Assembly: GCF_044465595.1 (NCBI RefSeq)
Contig: NZ_JBITLV010000002.1
Coordinates: 659,090 to 723,089 of the forward strand
Direction: 5' to 3'
DNA length: 64,000 nt
DNA from: Spongisporangium articulatum
GTDB taxonomy: Bacteria > Actinomycetota > Actinomycetes > Actinomycetales > Kineosporiaceae
Each line of letters begins with the position of its first letter. Position 1 is the first letter of the stretch. This document shows positions 33,322 to 41,223 of this stretch, one piece after another. Both the position numbers and the translations under genes were made by a program. Under the pieces are notes generated by a model. That model saw only the letters and a program-made list of their open reading frames with translations. It ran no database searches and was not told the DNA's origin.

Positions 33322-34530
33322 ATGGATCGCGCGTACCGGCAGCTGGCGCTGATCGCCACCGTCCAGGTGTGCGTGATGGCCACCTGGTTCAGCGCCTCCG
33401 CCGTGGTGGGGGACCTGAAGAGCCTGTGGGACGTCGGGAGCGCGGGGGCCGCGCTCCTCACCGCCTCGGTGCAGCTCGGGTTCGTGACCGGCGCGGTGAC
33501 GTCGGCCGTGCTCAACCTGGCGGACGTCGTCCCCACCCACCGGCTCGTGGCCGCCTGCGGTCTGGCCGCGGCCGCCACCACCGTGCTCGTGGCGACGGTC
33601 GCGTCCACCCTGGCCGTCGGCGTCCTGCTGCGGTTCCTGACGGGGGTGGCCCTGGCCGGGGTCTACCCGCCGGGGATGAAGCTGATGGCGACCTGGTTCC
33701 GGCGGGGGCGTGGGTTCGCGATCGCCGTGCTGGTGGCCGCGCTGACCGTCGGCAGCGCCCTGCCGCACCTGGTCAACGGGCTGGGCTCGTTGCCGTGGCG
33801 TGGGGTGCTGCTCACGGCGAGCGGGCTGGCCGTGGCCGGGTCGCTCGTGGCGGCCGCGGCGGTGCGGCCGGGCCCGTACGGGGCCGCCTCACCACCGTTC
33901 AACCCTCGCTACCTGCTCGAGCCGTTCCGCGAGAGGGCGCCCCGGCTGGCCAATCTCGGGTACTTCGGGCACATGTGGGAGCTGTACGCGGTGTGGACGT
34001 GGTTGCCCGCCTTCCTGGCCGCCGCCGTCCTGCGGGCCGGCGCCGACCTGCCCGGCGGCCTCGACCCGGAACTGGCCGCCTTCGCCTGCATCGGCGGCGC
34101 CGGCCTCGTCGGGTGCCTCATCGGTGGGCTGCTCGGCGACCGGGTGGGGCGAGCCCGGGTGGCGGCCGGGGCGATGTGGGTCAGCGGGGCCTGCTGCCTG
34201 GTCGCGGCCGGTTCGTTCGGCCGGGCCCCGGCCCTGCTGCTGGTGGTGTGCCTGGTCTGGGGGGCCGCGGTGATCGCCGACTCGGCGATGTTCTCGGCAT
34301 CGCTGGCGGACAGCGTCGACCCGCGCTACCTGGGCACGGCGTTGACCACCCAGACCGCCATCGGATTCACGCTGACCGTGGTCAGCATCCAGGGGCTGCC
34401 CCAGGTGGTCGACGTGGCCGGTTGGCGGGTCGCCGTCGCGTTGCTCGCCGTCGGTCCGCTCGCCGGGGCCTTCGCGATGCGCGCCCTGGCGGCCGGTCAG
34501 TCGGCGGACGAGGGCAGCACCGCGCCGTAG
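33322..34530 (+). CDS. MFS transporter
   Basis: 402 aa; TACCGT ends 7 nt before the ATG (leaderless). Twelve predicted membrane helices. The first loop lacks a textbook motif A, but GGLLGDRVGRARVAAG between helices 8 and 9 is a good copy. Helix 4-5 contains LAGVYPPGMKLMATWFRRGRGFAIAV, like CynX/NarK and sugar-phosphate antiporter relatives. Substrate is unknown. It ends inside the 3' end of the convergent FG-GAP gene (34-bp overlap). Confidence 0.8.
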   Translation: MDRAYRQLALIATVQVCVMATWFSASAVVGDLKSLWDVGSAGAALLTASVQLGFVTGAVTSAVLNLADVVPTHRLVAACGLAAAATTVLVATVASTLAVGVLLRFLTGVALAGVYPPGMKLMATWFRRGRGFAIAVLVAALTVGSALPHLVNGLGSLPWRGVLLTASGLAVAGSLVAAAAVRPGPYGAASPPFNPRYLLEPFRERAPRLANLGYFGHMWELYAVWTWLPAFLAAAVLRAGADLPGGLDPELAAFACIGGAGLVGCLIGGLLGDRVGRARVAAGAMWVSGACCLVAAGSFGRAPALLLVVCLVWGAAVIADSAMFSASLADSVDPRYLGTALTTQTAIGFTLTVVSIQGLPQVVDVAGWRVAVALLAVGPLAGAFAMRALAAGQSADEGSTAP

Positions 34531-36083
34531 CGGTTGCCGGCCCGGTCGCCGCCGGAGAAGTGCACGAGCACGTCGGGCGGGCGCAGCCCGAGCGGCGACG
34601 ACTGGACCAGGCCGGCGTTCTTCCGGTCCCCGACGTCCTCGCCGGGCACGCCGATCGTCAGCAGGTCCGTGTAGTCCTCGTCGAAGCCGAGCAGGTTGCC
34701 GGCCGTGGCCAGCACCGAACCGACGCCGTCCCCCGCCTCCGCCCGACCCTGCAGCCCCTTGCCCTGCCGCAACAACCGGGGGGCGACCCCGGTGTCCCCG
34801 TCGGCGAGGTCGCTGACCGGCACGAGCAGTACGGACCCGACGTCCTTGGTCGACCCGAGGTCCTCGCCGGGTACCCCGATCGCGGCGTCCGCGGTGCCCG
34901 ATCCGGGGCCGTCCAGGGAACCCCCGACGGCCACGGCCGACCCGAATCGATCGCCGGCCTCGGACGCGCCCGGGATGCCCGGTGAGCTCTGGGTGATCGC
35001 CCGCCGGGGCACGGGGTTCCCGTCGTCCCCGATGGTGAACACCTGCGCCAGCCCGGCGTCCCGCACGGTCCCGACGTCCTCGCCGGGACCGCCGACCACC
35101 ACACTGCGGCCTGCGCTGCCGAGGGCGGCGCCGAACCGGTCGCCGCTCTCGGGCCGGCCGGGAACGCCCCCCGAGCCCTGCGTCCACCTCGCGGCGGGTC
35201 CCGGAGTTCCGTCGGCCGCCACCGGCATCGACCACACCGCCCCGGCGTCGACGGCGGGACCGGCATCGGTCGCGACGTCCGTGCGTGGCACCCCCACCAG
35301 CACCCCTCCGCTCGCGTGGGCGATGGGGGCCAGCACCGCGCCGAACCGGTCGCCGGCCGTGGCCACCCCGGGCACCCCGTCGGCCCCGGGGTGGCGAGCC
35401 TCCAGCACCGTCGCGGTCACCCGGCCGGCGCCGCCGGCGGTGATCCGGTAGCGCCACACCTGTCCCGCGTCGGCGCGGCCGTCGACGGTGGTGCCGGGCG
35501 CGCCGACGTACAGGTAGTGGTCCCGGGCGGCGTCCGCCGCGGTCCTCCGGTCGACCAGGGCCAGGGCGCTACCGAAGCCGTCGGACCCGCTCGTCGCCGG
35601 GCGGGGCAACCGGACGGCCGAGGCGGCGTCGAGCCCGTGGGGACCGCCGAACACGAGGTAGACCTGGCCCGGCCCGGCGGCACCGGCGGTCCCGAGGTCC
35701 GACACCTCGTCCGGGGCGCCGATCACGGCGTCGACACACCCGTCGCCGTCCAGGTCGGTGACGGCGATCGCGCTGCCGAAGCCACCCGCGGCGGCGGCCT
35801 TGGCGCCCAGCGAGGCGGGGGTGAGCAGGTGAGCGCCGCTGGCGGTGCCGTGCACGTCCACGGCTCCCGTCGCGGCGGCCTTCGTCACCCCGTGAGCCGG
35901 TACCCCGACCAGGGTGTCGGTCCGACCGTCCCCGTCGACGTCGGCCAGGTTCTTCGCGCCCTTACCGCAGTCGGGTACCGCCGCTGCGGCACGGCTCGCG
36001 GCGCCCGCCGGGCCCCCCGCCCCGGCGATCAGGGCGATCACCAACCCCGCGACCGCCGTCCCGCGCACCGTGGTTCCCCGCAT
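34497..36083 (-). CDS. Secreted FG-GAP repeat (integrin-alpha-like beta-propeller) protein, copy 1
   Basis: 528 aa with signal peptide (MRGTTVRGTAVAGLVIALIAG...GAAS). Seven to eight FG-GAP blades follow. The first two carry Ca-binding loops DVDGDGRTD and DLDGDGCVD. Later ones read GDRFGAVLAPI, GDRFGAALGSAG and GDRFGSAVAVGG, each ending in a GxPGEDVG...DAG strand. It ends with RYGAVLPSSAD. There is no sortase motif, lipobox or C-terminal helix, so it is probably released or loosely wall-bound. Third gene of a tandem minus-strand array; 19 bp from copy 2. Adhesion or polysaccharide binding is inferred from the fold only. Confidence 0.82.
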   Translation of the reverse strand: MRGTTVRGTAVAGLVIALIAGAGGPAGAASRAAAAVPDCGKGAKNLADVDGDGRTDTLVGVPAHGVTKAAATGAVDVHGTASGAHLLTPASLGAKAAAAGGFGSAIAVTDLDGDGCVDAVIGAPDEVSDLGTAGAAGPGQVYLVFGGPHGLDAASAVRLPRPATSGSDGFGSALALVDRRTAADAARDHYLYVGAPGTTVDGRADAGQVWRYRITAGGAGRVTATVLEARHPGADGVPGVATAGDRFGAVLAPIAHASGGVLVGVPRTDVATDAGPAVDAGAVWSMPVAADGTPGPAARWTQGSGGVPGRPESGDRFGAALGSAGRSVVVGGPGEDVGTVRDAGLAQVFTIGDDGNPVPRRAITQSSPGIPGASEAGDRFGSAVAVGGSLDGPGSGTADAAIGVPGEDLGSTKDVGSVLLVPVSDLADGDTGVAPRLLRQGKGLQGRAEAGDGVGSVLATAGNLLGFDEDYTDLLTIGVPGEDVGDRKNAGLVQSSPLGLRPPDVLVHFSGGDRAGNRYGAVLPSSAD

Positions 36084-36102
36084 GTCGTCCCCTCCCGTCG
36101 CC

Positions 36103-37611
36103 TCAGTCGGACGACGAGGCGAGCACCTGACCGTACCGGCGGGTGTTGATGAAGCCGCCGGAGAACTGCAGGTTCGTCAGCGACGCCCCGTTGACGCGGA
36201 TGCTCGGGTTCGTCGACTCGACCATCCCGGCGTCGGTCACCGCGCCGATGTCCTCCAACGGGACGCCGACCAGCAGGCGGTCGCTGTAGTCCTCGTCGAG
36301 GTCCGTACGCCCGCGCGAGATCGTCAGGACACCGCCGACCGCGTCGCCCGCCTCCGTAGCGCCGTTGAGCCCCGAGCCCTGCCGCAGCGCCTTGGCCGGG
36401 CAGACGTTCACCAGCGAGTACAGGGTGACCGTGCCGGCGTCCGCCTTCGAGCCGACGTCCTCGCCGGGCGCACCGACCGCGACGTCGACCGACTCCTGGC
36501 AGAAGATCGCCGAGCCCATGGCCACGGCGGCGCCGAACCGGTCGCCGGCCTCGACGGCGCCGGGCACGCCGGGGCTGTCCTGCGTGAACGCCGTCTTGAA
36601 GGGGGAGAGCGTGCCCGCGGTGGTCTGCCGGAACAGTTGCACCATCCCGGAGTCCTTCTTCGAGCCGTCGTTCTCGTCGGGCACGCCGACCGCCAGGTAG
36701 GCGCCGCGGATGCTCAGGGCGGCCCCGAAGTGGTCACCGGCCTCCGCCGTGCCCGGCACTTTCGCGGTGTTCTGCGAGTACGTCGCGGAGGTGCCCCAGG
36801 CGCCGTCCGCGGCCAGCCCCAGCCACCAGATCGCGCCCGCGTCCTTCGCCGACCCGACGTCCTCCAGCGACGCCCCGGCGAACACGCCCGCCCGGTAGAA
36901 GTCCGCCGTCAGCTCCTCGCCGAACCGGTCGTTCGCCTCGGCCGCCCCGGGCACACCGGGGGAGTCCTGCGTGGCCACGCTCGGGCTGCCGACCGTCACC
37001 CGGCTCGCGGTGCCGCTCGGGGTGATCGTGTAGTGGACGACGCCGCCCGCGCTCGCGTGCCCGCCCACCGTGCGGCCGGGGGCGCCGACGTACAGGTCGT
37101 GCACGTCGTCCGTGCCCGCGCGCTTCGTCAGGGCCAGCGCCGAGCCGAAGTCGTCGAACGAGGTGCCCGTCGACTTGGTGTACGGGAGAGTGATGGCGGA
37201 GCCGATGACGAGACCGTCCGGGCTGCCGAACACGATGTGCACCGCGCCGGGGTAGCCGCTGCCGGTGTCGCCCTCGCGTAGCGCCCCGACGACCAGGTCG
37301 CCGCACCCGTCGCCGTCGAGGTCGCCGACCGCGACCGCGCTGCCGAAGTACGTGCCCTCGCCGCCGAAGCCGCCGAGCTGCCCGGCGGTGATCACCTGCG
37401 ACGGCCGCCCGGTGTACCGGACGTCGATCACCCCCGCCTGATCGTTCTGACTGGGCATCCCGACGACCACGTCGGTGGTGCCGTCCCCGTCGAGGTCGCC
37501 GCGCGTCTGCACCTCGGAGTCGCAGCCGGCCGCCGTGGCGGGACCGGCCACGGCGATCAGCCCCCCGACAGTGAGAACCGTTGCCAGCAGGGCACTTCCG
37601 GTGCGCTTCAT
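36103..37611 (-). CDS. Secreted FG-GAP repeat protein, copy 2
   Basis: 502 aa from ATG at 37611 (MKRTGSALLATVLTVGG...GPATAAG signal peptide). Blades: RGDLDGDGTTDVVVG, YFGSAVAVGDLDGDGCGD, DDFGSALALTKRAG, NDRFGEELTADF, GDHFGAALSIRG, GDRFGAAVAMGS, GDAVGGVLTIS, then a closing RRYGQVLASSSD. This is a seven-bladed propeller with Ca loops in the first two blades. A single Cys pair near the N-terminus (GCDSEV, GDGCGD) may form a disulfide. It is highly similar to copy 3 in blade order and in SPGVPGAVEAGDRFG linkers. The longer open frame upstream is antisense shadow within copy 3. Confidence 0.83.
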   Translation of the reverse strand: MKRTGSALLATVLTVGGLIAVAGPATAAGCDSEVQTRGDLDGDGTTDVVVGMPSQNDQAGVIDVRYTGRPSQVITAGQLGGFGGEGTYFGSAVAVGDLDGDGCGDLVVGALREGDTGSGYPGAVHIVFGSPDGLVIGSAITLPYTKSTGTSFDDFGSALALTKRAGTDDVHDLYVGAPGRTVGGHASAGGVVHYTITPSGTASRVTVGSPSVATQDSPGVPGAAEANDRFGEELTADFYRAGVFAGASLEDVGSAKDAGAIWWLGLAADGAWGTSATYSQNTAKVPGTAEAGDHFGAALSIRGAYLAVGVPDENDGSKKDSGMVQLFRQTTAGTLSPFKTAFTQDSPGVPGAVEAGDRFGAAVAMGSAIFCQESVDVAVGAPGEDVGSKADAGTVTLYSLVNVCPAKALRQGSGLNGATEAGDAVGGVLTISRGRTDLDEDYSDRLLVGVPLEDIGAVTDAGMVESTNPSIRVNGASLTNLQFSGGFINTRRYGQVLASSSD

Positions 37612-37658
37612 GCTCTTCACCTTTGTATCTGTCGGACTGTCACGCGGAATCGGAGGGC

Positions 37659-39221
37659 TCAGTCGAAGGCTCGGCCGACGACCATGCCGTAGTCCTGGGA
37701 ACCGACGAAGCCGGTCGAGAGGGTGAGGGTGGTCAGCGCCTGGCCGTTCACGGTGATGGCCGGCCCGTCGGACTGGACCAGCCCGGCGTCCGGCTGGGCA
37801 CCGACGTCCTCGAACGGGACGCCGATGAGCAGGCGGTCGCTGTAGTCCTCCTCGAGGTCGGTTCGGCCGTAGGTCACGCCGAGCACGCCGCCCACGCCGT
37901 CGCCGGCCTCGGTCGCGCCGTTGAGACCCGACCCCTGGCGTAGCGAGCGGGCCGTACAGCCGGACTTCAGGTCGTACGGGACGACGGTGATGGTGCCGGC
38001 GTCCTTCCGCGACCCGACGTCCTCCCCGGGCGCGCCGATCGCCATGTCGGTGAACTCCTGGCACTCCAGGGCGTAGGTGGCCTGGACCGCGGCGCCGAAC
38101 CGGTCGCCGGCCTCGACCGCGCCGGGGATGCCCGGGCTGTCTTGCGAGATCGACCGCCGGACGGTCCATTTCCGGGTGGTGAAGTCCTGGGTGAACAGCT
38201 GGACCGCGCCGCTGTCCTTCGTCGCTCCGTCGTTCTCGTCGGGAATGCCGACGACCAGCAGCGAGCCGCGGATGCTGACGGCCGAGCCGAAGTGATCGCC
38301 GGTCTCCGCCTTGCCGGGGACGCCCGCGGAGTCCTGACTGAACGTGGCCGCGGCGCCCGGCGTCCCGTCGTCCTTCGTTCCGAGATACCAGACCGCACCC
38401 GCGTTGGTGGCCTCGCCGACGTCCTCCATAGGTGCCGAGGCGACCACGCCTCCGCCGTACTCGGCGCCCGCGAGTTCCTCGCCGAACCGGTCGCCCTTCT
38501 CGGCCGCACCCGGGACGCCGGGGGAATCCTGGCTGCGCATCTCGTTCGGGGTCACGGTGACCCGGTCGGCCCCGCCCGCGGTGATCGTGTAGTGGTACAC
38601 GCCGCCCGCGCCCCGCAGGCCGCCCACCTCGAGGCCCGGTGCGCCGACGTAGAGGTCGTGCACGTCGGGGTCGACCGTCGTCCCGCTGCGCCGTTGGACG
38701 ACGGCCAGCGAGCTGCCGAACTCGTCGTTGTACTGGGTGTTGAACTTCGGGTGGGTGATGGTCACCGCGTCGTCGAGCAGCAGGCCGGTCGGGCTGCCGA
38801 AGAGGATGTGCACGAGCCCGGGGCTCTGTGTGGCCTCGTCGAGCGGGCCCTGGTTGTCGGCGCCGATCACGAGGTCGGCGCACCCGTCGCCGTCCAGGTC
38901 GCCCACGGCCAGTGCGCCACCGAACCGGCTGCCTTCCGAGGCGGCGGAGTGCATCAGGTCGGGCTTAAGGAGCAGCGAGGCCCGGCCCGTGTACCGGACG
39001 TCGACCCCGCCGACCGACTCGTTCAGTCGGGGCAGGCCCACCACGACGTCGGTGCGGCCGTCGCCGTCGAGGTCACCGCGGGAGCTGGTCTCGGGGTCGC
39101 AGGTCGCGGCGGACGCCGAGCCGGTCAGGCCGATCAGGGCCCCGGCGGTCAACAGCCCTACGGCCAGACCGGCCAGCCCACGCCGCGTCGGCTTCGTCCT
39201 GTCAACCGTGCCGGTCCGCAT
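37659..39221 (-). CDS. Secreted FG-GAP repeat protein, copy 3
   Basis: 520 aa from ATG at 39221; GTG at 39227 would add two residues. Signal peptide with an n-region rich in Arg/Lys (TKPTRRGLAGLAVG...GSASAAT). Blades mirror copy 2: RGDLDGDGRTDVVVG, RFGGALAVGDLDGDGCAD, DEFGSSLAVVQRRSG, GDRFGEELAGAEY, GDHFGSAVSIRG, GDRFGAAVQATY, GDGVGGVLGVTYGRTDLEEDYSDRLLIGV, closing QDYGMVVGRAFD. First gene of the three-copy array, 60 bp downstream of ppgK. Probably a secreted seven-bladed Ca-binding propeller; ligand unknown. Confidence 0.83.
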   Translation of the reverse strand: MRTGTVDRTKPTRRGLAGLAVGLLTAGALIGLTGSASAATCDPETSSRGDLDGDGRTDVVVGLPRLNESVGGVDVRYTGRASLLLKPDLMHSAASEGSRFGGALAVGDLDGDGCADLVIGADNQGPLDEATQSPGLVHILFGSPTGLLLDDAVTITHPKFNTQYNDEFGSSLAVVQRRSGTTVDPDVHDLYVGAPGLEVGGLRGAGGVYHYTITAGGADRVTVTPNEMRSQDSPGVPGAAEKGDRFGEELAGAEYGGGVVASAPMEDVGEATNAGAVWYLGTKDDGTPGAAATFSQDSAGVPGKAETGDHFGSAVSIRGSLLVVGIPDENDGATKDSGAVQLFTQDFTTRKWTVRRSISQDSPGIPGAVEAGDRFGAAVQATYALECQEFTDMAIGAPGEDVGSRKDAGTITVVPYDLKSGCTARSLRQGSGLNGATEAGDGVGGVLGVTYGRTDLEEDYSDRLLIGVPFEDVGAQPDAGLVQSDGPAITVNGQALTTLTLSTGFVGSQDYGMVVGRAFD

Positions 39222-39238
39222 CCGCACAGACTGCCATG

Positions 39239-39256
39239 CATGTGAATTCCATGTGA
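39239..39256 (-). promoter_or_regulatory. Direct repeat TCACATG x2, 11-bp phased, upstream of FG-GAP copy 3
   Basis: On the minus strand TCACATG occurs twice with 11-bp periodicity (plus-strand CATGTGA at 39239-39245 and 39250-39256), 18 bp before the start codon. Streptomyces PhoP binds 11-bp direct repeats with a TTCAC core, which this resembles loosely. The neighbouring ppgK uses polyphosphate. The link to PhoP is speculative. Confidence 0.3.
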
Positions 39257-39281
39257 CGTGAGTGGGCTGTTTGAGTGGTGT

Positions 39282-40040
39282 TCACAGGTCGCTGCTCTGC
39301 GCGGCCAGGACGGCCGCGCCGACGATCCCGGCGTCGTTGAGCAGCTGCGCCGGGACGATCGGTGTGTCGAGGTCGAGCAACGGCAGGAACTTCTCGCTCT
39401 TCTTGCTCACCCCGCCGCCGACCACGATCAGGTCGGGCGTGAACAGCGCCTCGACGGTCGAGAAGTACTTCTGCAGCCGGTGGGCCCACTTCTCCCAGCT
39501 CAGGTCGTCGCGCTCGCGGGCGCTGTCGGCCGCCTTCTTCTCGGCGTCGTGCCCGTCGATCTCCAGGTGCCCCAGCTCGGTGTTCGGCACCAGCCTGCCG
39601 TCGAGCAGCAGGGCCGAGCCGATGCCGGTACCCAGGGTGCACATGATCACGACCCCCTTCACCCCCTTGGCCGCGCCGAACTCGACCTCCGCGACCCCGG
39701 CCGCGTCGGCGTCGTTCACCACGTGCACGGGGCGCCCGAGCGTCTCGGTGAACAGGGCGTCGGCGTCCGTGCCGATCCAGCTCTTGTCCACGTTGGCCGC
39801 CGAGAGCGTGACCCCGTGCCGGACGATCGCCGGGAACGTGACCCCGATCGGGAGCGAGCCCGAAGTCTCGCCGAACGACTCGACGACCTGGCGGACGACG
39901 CCGGCCACCGACTCGGGCACGGACGGCTGGGGCGTCGGGATGCGCAGCCGCTCCGCGGCGAACTGGCCCGCCTCCAGGTCGACGGGGGCGCCCTTGATGC
40001 CTGAGCCGCCGATGTCGATGCCGAACCCGGTGCGTGTCAT
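39282..40040 (-). CDS. ppgK: Polyphosphate glucokinase
   Basis: 252 aa, ATG at 40040 with GGAGG upstream. ROK-family sugar kinase using polyphosphate (and usually ATP) to make glucose 6-phosphate. Phosphate-1 motif FGIDIGGSGIKGAPVD, phosphate-2 motif CTLGTGIGSALLLDG, substrate motif NTELGHLEIDGHDAE, and the PpgK-specific RERDDLSWEKWAHRLQKYF. It lies 18 bp downstream of map on the same strand and is probably co-transcribed. Polyphosphate use is assigned from family-specific motifs. Confidence 0.92.
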   Translation of the reverse strand: MTRTGFGIDIGGSGIKGAPVDLEAGQFAAERLRIPTPQPSVPESVAGVVRQVVESFGETSGSLPIGVTFPAIVRHGVTLSAANVDKSWIGTDADALFTETLGRPVHVVNDADAAGVAEVEFGAAKGVKGVVIMCTLGTGIGSALLLDGRLVPNTELGHLEIDGHDAEKKAADSARERDDLSWEKWAHRLQKYFSTVEALFTPDLIVVGGGVSKKSEKFLPLLDLDTPIVPAQLLNDAGIVGAAVLAAQSSDL

Positions 40041-40058
40041 GCCGTCCTCCAGGGGTGT

Positions 40059-40967
40059 TCAGGGGAGCGTGAGGATCTCCGCGCCGTCGTCGGTGACCAG
40101 CAGGGTGTGCTCGAACTGGGCGCTGCGCCGGCGGTCCTTCGTGACGACGGTCCACCCGTCGGCCCACATGTCCCACTCGGCCGTGCCGAGGGTCAGCATC
40201 GGCTCGATGGTGAAGGTCATGCCCGGCTCGATCACCGTCGCGTACCCGGGCGCCGCGTCGTAGTGCGGCACCACCAGCCCGGAGTGGAACGCCGTGCCGA
40301 TCCCGTGCCCGGTGAAGTCCCGCACCACCCCGTAGCCGAACCGCTTGGCGTAGGCCTCGATCACCCGCCCGATCACGTTGATCTCGCGCCCGGGCTTCAC
40401 GGCCTTGATGCCGCGCATCATCGCCTCGTGGGTGCGTTCGACCAGCAGCCGCGACTCCTCGTCGACGTCGCCGCACAGGTACGTGGCGTCGGTGTCGCCG
40501 TGCACGCCCGGGCCGTGCTCCAGCCCGTCGACGGCCACGAAGGCGGTGATGTCGACGTTCACGATGTCGCCGTCGGTCAGCACCGTCGAGTCGGGGATGC
40601 CGTGACAGATGCACTCGTTCACGCTGGTGCACAACGACTTCGGGAACCGGCGGTAACCCAGCGTCGACGGGTAGGCGTGGTGGTCGAGCAGGAACTCGTG
40701 GCCGATCCGGTCGAGCTCGTCGGTGGTGACCCCCGGCTCGATGTGTTTCGCGACCTCCGCCATCGCCTGCGCCGCGAGGCGCCCGGCGATGCGCATGCCC
40801 TCGATCACCTCCGGAGGCTTCACCTCCGGGCCCGTGTACGGGGCCGGCGCCGGCCGGTCGACGTACTCGGGTCGCACGATGTCCGCCGGGACGGCGCGCC
40901 GCGGGCTGATCTCGCCGGGCACCAGCGTGCCGAGCGGGGCGGTGGTCGTGGGGCCGGCGGTGCTCAT
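40059..40967 (-). CDS. map: Methionine aminopeptidase type I, long form
   Basis: 302 aa from ATG at 40967; TAGAAT ends 7 nt before, so leaderless. The pita-bread metalloprotease carries the five metal ligands: DGDIVNVDITAF (Asp), HGDTDATY (Asp), FTGHGIGTAFH (His), IEPMLTLG (Glu) and QFEHTLLV (Glu). The ~45-residue N-terminal extension with RPEYVDRPAP and PYTGPEV is the mycobacterial MapB-type linker with an SH3-binding-like sequence. Compared with usual MapB there is an insertion of about 8 residues (VDGLEHGP) between the two Asp ligands. It removes the initiator Met from nascent proteins. Confidence 0.92.
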   Translation of the reverse strand: MSTAGPTTTAPLGTLVPGEISPRRAVPADIVRPEYVDRPAPAPYTGPEVKPPEVIEGMRIAGRLAAQAMAEVAKHIEPGVTTDELDRIGHEFLLDHHAYPSTLGYRRFPKSLCTSVNECICHGIPDSTVLTDGDIVNVDITAFVAVDGLEHGPGVHGDTDATYLCGDVDEESRLLVERTHEAMMRGIKAVKPGREINVIGRVIEAYAKRFGYGVVRDFTGHGIGTAFHSGLVVPHYDAAPGYATVIEPGMTFTIEPMLTLGTAEWDMWADGWTVVTKDRRRSAQFEHTLLVTDDGAEILTLP

Positions 40968-40974
40968 GCGCCCG

Positions 40975-41014
40975 ATTCTAGAAGGGTTGCGCGAACCCGC
41001 CCGGGGGCTATCGT
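40975..41014. promoter_or_regulatory. Divergent leaderless promoters of map and the 64-aa gene
   Basis: Only 54 bp separate the two starts. On the minus strand TAGAAT (40980-40975) is 7 nt before the map ATG. On the plus strand TATCGT (41009-41014) is 7 nt before the ATG at 41022. Neither gene has a Shine-Dalgarno. The two RNA polymerase footprints must overlap. Confidence 0.6.
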
Positions 41015-41021
41015 CGCGATC

Positions 41022-41216
41022 ATGAGCGAGACGCCGCAGTTCTTCTTCAACACCAGGACGGGGCAGGTCGAGGAGCTGACGAAGAAGGGTCAGTCCAAGG
41101 ACCTGCTCGGGCCCTACCCGTCCCGCGAGGCGGCCGCCCGTGCGCTGGAGACCGCGCACGAGCGGACCGAGAAGTGGGACGAGGAGGACCGCCGCTGGAA
41201 CGAGGGCCAGAAGTAA
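41022..41216 (+). CDS. Small conserved protein divergent from map
   Basis: 64 aa: MSETPQFFFNTRTGQVEELTKKGQ followed by DLLGPYPSREAAARALETAHERTEKWDEEDRRW. It looks like a single alpha/beta module of SPOR-like length with a charged C-terminal helix, and is cytoplasmic. Very similar short proteins are common beside map in actinobacteria and are sometimes mis-named methionine aminopeptidase. It has no peptidase residues. Function unknown. Leaderless start (see the promoter entry). Confidence 0.8.
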   Translation: MSETPQFFFNTRTGQVEELTKKGQSKDLLGPYPSREAAARALETAHERTEKWDEEDRRWNEGQK

Positions 41217-41223
41217 CCCGAGA

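Noticed and set aside
37612..38883. 926-aa open frame joining FG-GAP copy 2 to upstream DNA
   Set aside because: The upstream part is an alternative frame of copy 3; a proper signal peptide starts at 37611.
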